Assembly: GCF_023091745.1 (NCBI RefSeq)
Contig: NC_068912.1
Location: forward strand, 57,626,567 to 57,690,566
Length of the DNA: 64,000 nucleotides
Source: Budorcas taxicolor
Lineage: Eukaryota > Chordata > Mammalia > Artiodactyla > Bovidae
Direction: 5' to 3'
This document shows, in pieces, positions 56,936 to 64,000 of the stretch (position 1 is its first letter; each line of letters starts with the position of its first letter). A model generated the notes under the pieces. The model was not told where the DNA came from and searched no databases. It saw only the letters and a program-made list of their open reading frames with translations. A program made the translations under genes and the position numbers.

Positions 56936-57349
56936 TTGGCTGACATCTGTTTCTTTGGTGAAGAGTACCTGTTTCCTCCCACTGAGGCAGGTGAGCACGC
57001 AAGGGCAGTTTGGACTGAAATGATGGGGTGCCAGCAGGGTACCTTTCTGCAGAGTCTCCTGTGCCAAAGTAGCTGGAACAGGTGTGTTTTCCTGGTGTTC
57101 ATTCAATAGCAGAGGTGTGTTGAGCACACTTTCCATGGGTTAAGTACCAGAAATTGAAGTCAGTCAATCAGTCAATATACAAACAAGTAAATAAAACACA
57201 GACTTTAAAGAAATCTACTATCTAATGGTCACCAACCTAGCTAAAAGAATTATGAATTATTTCACCTTTTGCTATAAACTTCAAGGCACATGATAGCACT
57301 TTTAAAAACATATGTTCTGTAACAAAAAAGAAAAACTAAAGTAGAACAA
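56936..57349. other. No recognised feature
   Basis: Includes a GTCAGTCAATCAGTCAATA repeat near 57160. Nothing else assignable. Confidence 0.4.
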
Positions 57350-57625
57350 TGTGGATGGATCACCAAACCAACTGAGCAGGAGACAGGCAAGAGAATATAT
57401 AGTATATGGTTCCATTTATATGAAGTTCTGGAAAAGGTAAAACTATAGAAATAAAACCAGTGGCTGCCTGGGGCAGGGAAGGGAGGGAAACTGACTGTGG
57501 TGGAGCAGGAGAGAATTTTCTAGGGTGATAGAAACATTCTATACCTCTGGGGTAATGGTTTTACAGGAATATGCGTTTGTCAGAAAGGTCAGATGGTATA
57601 CTTAGAATGGACCATTTAAAAACTT
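57350..57625 (+). repeat. Old L1 3'-UTR fragment
   Basis: TATGGTTCCATTTATATGAA, GTTCTGGAAAAGGTAAAACT, ACCAGTGGCTGCCTGGGGCA and GGTGATAGAAACATTCTATA are typical of old mammalian L1 3' UTRs in sense. Confidence 0.65.
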
Positions 57626-58994
57626 GTCTACGGAATCCATTCTCCTCTGCTTAGTAAGTGGCAAATCCAGGTAGCTTGATCACGGTCCAGTTTCTTTCTA
57701 GAATGTTGTACTGATGTGTGTTTTCCTGGTGTTTATTGACCACTTGCACAAGTATTTGTTTATTTAGCTTTTTAGTAGATATTGATTACTATTTGCTCAT
57801 CTTTCATCAGGAAGAAAACTTCTAGGAATCACATAGAGGTGGTTAGTAACAAAGAGTTACTAAAGTTTCCCTGTATTTCTGAATTTTTCTCAAGTAAATT
57901 TCCATGCACTGGAACCATTTGGCTTATTTCTTAGCAAAGGGAATACTGCAGTGGTTTTTTAAAGTGAAGTTTCATTCCTGAGAAAGTAACTTTTTCCCTA
58001 AGTAATGAAGAGAATTGGAGAAATTTATAAATTTTTAGAAATATGATTTCAAATCGTTGTTTTGGCACTTTATGTTTTATTTCAATTGCTTTGGCCATTC
58101 TTAAGCAAACATTTGAGGATTCCTGTGAAATACAACATGCTGTGGCTATTTAAAAGTTGATTTTATTACATCATTCTTCTCCTAATCATCTTGGGTTGAT
58201 GATTTCATATTTGATTTGGAAAATATCCCAGTCTACCCATTTAGATAATAATGTCCAGGCACACTGATATTGATATTTTCTTTTTATTCACTTACTTAGT
58301 AGACTTGCATACTTATTCTAAAATTCACATACAAGCTTTCACATATGTATGGTTGGAAACTATTTAATCATGACATTATGACAATTCTGTTTGGAAAATG
58401 TTTTTACTTAAAAGTCACACATTGAGTTATGTTTGGAAAATCTTGAAGTTTAATATGAAAAAATACAGTCTATTTTGAAATGTTCCTTAAGAGACTGGAT
58501 TAGGAAAAGGACTTGTTGAGGGATAGCTAGGGTGAGTATTGAGAAAGGAATAGGTGAATAATCTTTAAAATCATTTGAATATAAAAGGAATCCTAGACAG
58601 AAGATAAGCTGGGAAGCACAGAGAAAATAAGACATGTGGCAGAAGAAAGGACGCTTTCAGTACATCCTTTCAATACATGCTTTCAGTATGAAGCTCTCCC
58701 TTGTAATTTCTTAAGACTGTCATGAGGATAGCTATCCCATTTGAGGAAGGAATCTAATTTGTTATAGGAAACATTACATTTCTGCCAGCATCCATTAAAT
58801 TCTGAGCACAGCATGCCCCATTCTCACTGTTACTTTTTTCAACGTCACATTCATCTCCCGCAGTGGTCCCATCCCTTGGTGAGCTCTATCTTCTAAAGTC
58901 CCATAGCCTGTGCTGTCTGCAGCACTCATGAAGCATGCAAGATGAGTCTTTGTGGTAAACTTTATGGTCTTTGGAGGCCAGCGATGGTGATTTT
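57626..58994. other. No recognised feature
   Basis: AT-rich, repeat-poor. Short reverse frames without domains. Confidence 0.45.
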
Positions 58995-59065
58995 TCAAAT
59001 TTGTATCCCTGGAACCTAGGATAGTGTTGACATAGAGCAGGTCCTACTCAGAGATGATAAAATGT
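58995..59065 (+). repeat. L2 3'-end fragment
   Basis: TTTGTATCCCTGGAACCTAG, then GATAGTGTTGACATAGAGCA, is a sense L2 3' end. Confidence 0.5.
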
Positions 59066-59169
59066 TATCAATAGACTACAACATCTACAGTGCCCCTACA
59101 TCTTCCTACCCAGCAGGACAGCACTTCTTCTTTACCGCTCTGTAGGGTAGTGGTTCATTTACAGGGTAG

Positions 59170-59300
59170 AATTCTGCTCTAGGCTGGAAGATTCTTGAGG
59201 GTGGAGATGTTTTATTCACTTCCTTCCTCTCAGTGTCTAGCACATCGTAAGGATCTAAGAAGTATGTATACAAATGTATGAGTGAGGGAGCTGAATTGGG
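59170..59300 (+). repeat. L2 3'-end fragment
   Basis: AGATTCTTGAGGGTGGAGAT, GTGTCTAGCACATCGTAAGG, sense L2 3' end. Confidence 0.62.
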
Positions 59301-59334
59301 AGAGATGGATTTTGTTAGTCCTCTACAACTGTTT

Positions 59335-59381
59335 GTTCAAAAATATTGAGCAAATGACCTAACATCTCTGTGTCTCAGTTT

Positions 59382-59425
<44 letters not shown>

Positions 59426-59450
59426 AAGATATAGGATATAGGATTTGATA
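59335..59450 (+). repeat. MIR core expanded by (TA)18
   Basis: GACCTAACATCTCTGTGTCT, CAGTTTCTTTA then (TA)18 at 59385-59420, then AAAATGAAGATATAGG. The MIR core continues across the microsatellite. Confidence 0.6.
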
Positions 59451-59666
59451 ATAATTAATCACCCCTTCCAGCTCAAAAAATGTATGATTTGATGATCATG
59501 GTAATAGCTTAAAATAAAAAAATGTTCCAATTCAAATACTGTTAGTAAGCTAGATGATATCAGTTCTTAGAAACTGGTTTTCTCCTGGCTGCAAACCTCT
59601 CATCACCTGGAACACTAAGGACTCCACACAGATGAACTTGCTGAAGACTTGTGGGATGACACTATA
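59451..59666. other. Flank of the inverted BovB, unassigned
   Basis: 59575-59660 reads on from the BovB part in one open frame, but I see no BovB homology in it. Confidence 0.35.
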
Positions 59667-60164
59667 TCATATCTGAATGATCTAGAGGTTTCCCCTACTT
59701 TCTTTAAGTCTGAATTTGGCAAGAAGGAGTTCATGATCTGAGCCACAGTCAGCTCCCGGTCTTGTTTTTTCTGACTGTATAGAGCTTCTCCATCTTTGGC
59801 TGCAAAGTATATAATCAATCTAATTTCAATACTGACCATCTGGTAATGTCCATGTGCAGAGTCTTTTCTTGTGTTGTTGGGAAAGGGTGTTTGCTATGAC
59901 CAGTGCGTTCTCTTGGCAGAACTCTGGTAGCCTTTGCCCTGCTTCATTCTGTACTCCAAGGTCAAATTTGCCTGTTACTCCAGGTGTTTCTTGACTTAAT
60001 ACTTTTGGATTCCAGTCCGCTATAATGAAGAGGACATCTTTTTTGGGTCTTAGTTCTAGAAGATCTTGTAGGTCTTCAGTGAACTGTTCAACTTCAGCTT
60101 CTTCAGCATTACTGATAGGAGCATAGACTTGGGTTACTGTTATATTGAAAGGGTTGCCTTCCAA
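59667..60164 (-). mobile_element. BovB 5' segment, inverted
   Basis: Reverse-strand BovB coding the central and C-terminal endonuclease region: VYAPISNAEEAEVEQFTED, FIIADWNPKVLSQETPG, ENALVIANTLSQQHKKRL, then the linker. The frame 59826-60164 is open for 112 codons. DWNPK stands where APE-type endonucleases of this clade carry a GDFN/GDWN-type motif; the glycine is replaced by alanine. Confidence 0.93.
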
Positions 60165-61140
60165 TTATACAGTGGAAGTGACGAAGAGATTCAAGGGATT
60201 AGATCTGATAGACAGAGTGCCTGAAGAAATATGGACAGAGATTCGTGACACTGTAGAGGAGGCAGTGATCAAGACCATCCTCAAGCAAAAGAAATGCAAA
60301 AAGGCAAAATGGTTGTCTGAAGAGGCCTTACAAATAGCTGAGAAAAGAAAAGACGTGAAAGGCAAAGGAGAAAAAGTAAGATATACCCTTTTGAATGCAG
60401 AGTTCCAAAGAATAGCAAGGAGAGATAAGAAAGCCTTCTTCAGTGATCAATGCAAAGAAATAGAGGAAAACAATACAATGGCAAAGACCAGAGATGTCTT
60501 CAAGAAAATTAGAGATACCAAGGGAATATTTCATGCAAAGATGGGTACAATAAAGGACAGAAACGGTGCAGACCTAACAGAAGCAGAAGATATAAAGAAA
60601 AGGTGGCAAGAATACACAGAAGAATTATACAAAAAAGATCTTCATGACCCAGATAATCATGATGGTGTGATCACTTACCTAGAGCCATACATCCTGGAAT
60701 GCGAAATCAAGTGGGCCTTAGGAAGCATCACTACGAACAAAGTTAGTGGTAGTGATGGAATTCCAATTGAGCTATTTCAAATCCTGAAAGATGATACTGT
60801 GAAAGTGCTGCACTCAATGTGCCAACAAATTTGGAAAACTCAGCAGTGGCCACAGGACTGGAAAAGGTCAGTTTTCATTCCAATCCCAAAGAAAGGCAAT
60901 GCCAAGGAATGCTCAAGCTATTGCACGATTGCACTCATCTCACACGCTAGTAAAGTAATGCTCAAAATTCTCCAAGCCAGGCTTCAGCAATACATGAACC
61001 ATGAACTTCCAGATGTTCAAGCTGGATTTAGAAAAGACAGAGGAACCAGAGATCAAATTGCCAACATTTGCCAACATTGCCAACTGGATCATCAAAGAAG
61101 CGAGAGAGTTCCAGAAAAACATCTATTTCTGCTTTATTGA
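60145..61140 (+). pseudogene. BovB reverse-transcriptase N-terminal remnant, open for 331 codons
   Basis: Longest BovB frame in the window. The first residues come from the inversion junction. It covers LDLIDRVPEEIWTEIRDTV, KAKWLSEEALQIAEKRKDV, LNAEFQRIARRDKKAFFSD, LTEAEDIKKRWQEYTEELY, WALGSITTNKVSGSDGIPIE, QQWPQDWKRSVFIPIPKKG and LQARLQQYMNHELPDVQAG. After GFRKDRGTRDQIANI a small insertion (CATTTGCCAA repeated near 61065) shifts the frame, so motif A (DYAKAFDCVDHNKL at about 61137) is in another frame. Confidence 0.88.
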
Positions 61141-62197
61141 CTATGCCAAAGCCTTTGACTGTGTGGATCATAACAAACTATGAAAAATTCTGAAGGAGAT
61201 GGGAATACCAGACCACCTGACCTCCCTCCTGAGAAATCTATATGCAGGTCAGGAAGCAATAGTTAGAACTGGACATGGAACAACAGACTGGTTTCAAATC
61301 AGGAAAGGAATACATCAAAGCTGCATATTGTCAGCCTGCTTATTTAACTTATAGGCAGAGTACATCATGCAAAATACTGGGCTGGATGAAGCACAAACTG
61401 GAATCAGGATTGCTGGGAGAAATATCAATAACCTCAGATATGCAGATGACTCCACCCTTATGGCAAAAAGCAAAGAATTAAAGAGACTCTTGATGCAAGT
61501 GAAAGAGGAGAGTGGAAAAGTTGGCTTAAAACTCAACATTCAAAAAATGAAGATTATGGCATCTGGTCCCATCACTTCATGGCAAATAGATGGGGAAACA
61601 ATGTGAGAGACTTTATTTTCTTTGGCTCCAAAATCACTGCAGATGGTGATTGCAGCCATTAAAGTAAAAGATGCTTGGTCCTTGGAAGAAAAGTTATAAC
61701 CAACCTAGACAGCATATTCAAAAGCAGAGACATTACTTTGCCAACAAAGGTCCATCTAGTCATAGTTATGTTTCTTCCAGTTATCATGTATGGATGTCTG
61801 AGTTAGACTATAAAGAAAGCTGAGCACCAAATAATTGATGCTTTTGAACTGTGGCATTGGAGACTCTCTCTACTCTTGAGAGTCCCTTGGACTGCAAGGA
61901 GATCCAATTAGTCAATTCTAAAGTAAATCAGTCCTGATTGGAAAGACTGATCCTGAAGCTGAAACTCCAATACTGTGGCCACCTGATGTGAAGAACTGAC
62001 TCCTATGAAAAGACCTTGATTGGGGGAAAGATTGATGGCTGGAGGAGAAGGCGACAGCAGAGGATAAGATTGTTGGATAACATCACTGACTCGATGGACT
62101 TGAATTTGAGTAAGCTCCAGGAATTGGTGATGGAGTGCTGCAGTCCATGGGGTTGCAAAGAGTCGGACACAACTGAACGACTGAACTGAACTGAACT
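60165..62197 (+). mobile_element. BovB 3' segment (RT and C-terminal part)
   Basis: Sense BovB from AATTATACAGTGGAAGTGAC, a short distance downstream of where the inverted segment ends in element coordinates, to the 3' end CTGAACGACTGAACTGAACT. YADD is at 61439-61450. The C-terminal region has several deletions and stops (for example ATGTCTGAGTTAGACTATAA at 61793). Confidence 0.95.
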
Positions 62198-62439
62198 ATA
62201 AATAGTTCATCATCAGGAAAAGACTAGAGACCCTAAACTCTGGAGAACAGATATGAGAAGGTAGTTCACTCCAATAGTTCAGCAAATGAAGCAACTTATT
62301 TAGACTTTTAACCAAAGGTTAATTTTCTAAGTACCCTCAGTTATCTTTCATTGCCTGCTCAGGAAGAACATTAGTTGGTTTGAGAAATTCTTTAAACTGG
62401 TAGGTAGAGAAACCTTGCATATCCTGCATACATTTGCTA

Positions 62440-62812
62440 AGCGCTATGTACCCACACTTTTATAAGCTCTTTGTGTATTATAACTTATTTAATTCTCATA
62501 ACAGCCTCATTTGACTGAGGCAAAGATAGCCAAGATTACACAGCTAATAAATGAAAGAAAGTGCGAAAGTGTTGTTTGCTCAGTCATGTCCAATTCTTTG
62601 TGACCCCATGGACAGTAGCTTGCCTTTGGGAATTCCATGACTCCTTTCTCCATGGAATTCTCCAGGCAAGAATACCGGAGTGGATTGCCATTCCCTGCTC
62701 CAGCGGATCTTCCCAACCTGGGGATAGAACCCAGGGCTGTGCATTGCAGGCAGATTCTTTACCACCTGAGCCACCAGGGAAGGCAGGATTCAAATCCTCA
62801 CTGATCCCAAAA
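62440..62812 (-). repeat. MIR SINE, reversed, split by Bov-tA
   Basis: Left: GCTAAGCGCTATGTACCCAC, CTTATTTAATTCTCATAACA, GATTACACAGCTAATAAATG. Right: AGGATTCAAATCCTCACTG. The two pieces join in antisense MIR order. Confidence 0.75.
62558..62783 (-). mobile_element. Bov-tA SINE in the MIR
   Basis: AGTGCGAAAGTGTTGTTTGC to CACCTGAGCCACCAGGGAAG. Antisense. Target-site duplication not clear. Confidence 0.9.
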
Positions 62813-64000
62813 GGATGTTAAAATGATGCAGCTTTTATAGAAATCTCACTTTCTTAGGTGTGGGTATGGGGGTGTCAAAAATGATTAATTTACACTTTAA
62901 GACAACAAGGATTTATTACCTTCATTCCAAACAGCTCTGAATATGAGTAGACTATAAAGATGATTTCCAGACTCTTTGCATTTGTTTGGAAAGCCAGTTA
63001 CCATTCCTCAGAAACTGACAATGGGATTGCCCTAACGGATGATCTGAACTTTATCCAGGTATGGCGGGTCCCAGGAGCAGATCTTGTCTGACAGAATGTA
63101 GCCGTACTGTCAATCAGCCTGTTGAGGCAGGGTGGACCCTATTATGAGTTACAGAACTGAGTAAAGGACTTACAGGAGAAGGTCACTCTTTCCTCCAGAC
63201 AGAAGAGGGAGTATTTATCAAGTGGCTCATTGGAGAGGTTTTTCTCTATTGCTTTCATTTTCCAGAGATTCTGTAAATCTTATGATTTGGGACAAAGAAC
63301 AAGAGTAATTATGGTGTATATTCTTATTCATATTTCCTTTATAATATGCTCCCATATTCACATTTAATAACTGTAAATAAAACTATCACACACAGATCCC
63401 CTTTCTTTGACATAAGCAGAGTTTTCTTCCAAAGTGCTGGCAAGCCTTCTTACTCCTCTTACTGGAACCAAAGTATTTTGGCCAGTACGTCTGAGTCTTT
63501 CAGCAGTATTATTTATAAGAGAATCACATTTATTATTTTGGCTTATATTCCCAAAATATTTGCAGCAATTTCTGAGTGGGATATGCCTACCCCTTGACTT
63601 GGAAGACTAAAAAAGTCTCATGTGTTTCTCCTTAATGAATTCAATCAGTTCTGGAAACCTTAAGTATTAAATAAGTAAAGATCTCCCAAAGTTTTGTTAA
63701 TTCGCGTTGTTTTCTGATGAAACAGTTGAATTTTCTAGTCATTAAAAAGTATATGTTTGGTATGGAAACCAAATCCTCACCAGGGATTGAATCCCTCCTA
63801 TGACAGCTTAACAAGCTGTTGTCCAGCTTCTGACAACAGCCACAGGGGCTGGGAACTCATTTTCAAAAGAATTTTTCCCCATTTTTTTGGCCAACTCATT
63901 TTTAGGACATTCTTAAGCTGAATTATTTCCTTAGAGATCTTACCTTCATGAATATTCTTTCTTGCTCTTCTTTGTGGGCTCCTCTTCCTTCACCAAGCTC
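62813..64000. other. No recognised gene or repeat
   Basis: AT-rich to the window end. The frame 63346-63597 has no domain. The right edge is cut by the window. Confidence 0.4.

Overview
The window is nuclear DNA of a ruminant, most likely a bovid. The evidence is the repeat content: BovB (RTE-type LINE) copies with the characteristic ACTGA-rich 3' tail, tRNA-derived Bov-tA and dimeric BOV-A2 SINEs with CAG/CTG tails, and older cetartiodactyl CHR-type SINEs, lying among mammal-wide L1, L2, MIR, MaLR/ERVL LTRs and hAT DNA transposons. There is no prokaryotic or organellar signal. I found no complete host gene. Every long open frame I examined is a BovB reverse-transcriptase remnant, an antisense reading of one, or a reading through a SINE or LTR. 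The only non-repeat gene-like signal is a pair of possible small coding exons at 35404-35620, which I cannot assign.

Layout. 1-5200: BovB 3' fragments at both ends, with old L1, L2 and hAT pieces between. 5440-7974: an ERVL-like LTR carrying a BOV-A2, then a reversed MLT1-type LTR. 8-15 kb: MIR, L2 and L1 relics, short BovB tails and SINEs. 15690-18745: a long antisense L1 ORF2 relic broken by two SINEs. 19316-21003 and 23267-25989: two sense BovB copies, each holding a younger antisense BovB. 27450-28069: two BOV-A2 copies inserted in series at one site. 29-35 kb: ancient repeats, MIR and a CHR SINE. 35404-36234: the candidate exons, a TG microsatellite and a BovB inside that microsatellite. 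37.7-39.6 and 47-50 kb: the most repeat-poor DNA. 40-44 kb: more SINEs and an old unassigned repeat. 51-53.5 kb: a cluster of MIR and hAT relics. 54511-56470: a four-layer nest (MLT1 LTR, L1, two SINEs). 59667-62197: a BovB with an inverted 5' segment, the hallmark of twin priming. 62.4-64 kb: a MIR split by a SINE, then unassigned DNA.

The sequences do not form an operon or pathway. What can be read is a retrotransposition history. BovB supplied the machinery, as far as is known of the family, for the Bov-tA and BOV-A2 SINEs that share its 3' end. Several insertion events can be ordered from target-site duplications visible in the sequence. Repeat family names are from recognition of sequence, without a library search, so subfamily assignments are approximate. 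No previously undescribed system was convincingly found; the most informative items are the twin-priming BovB, the ordered nested insertions and the candidate exon pair.
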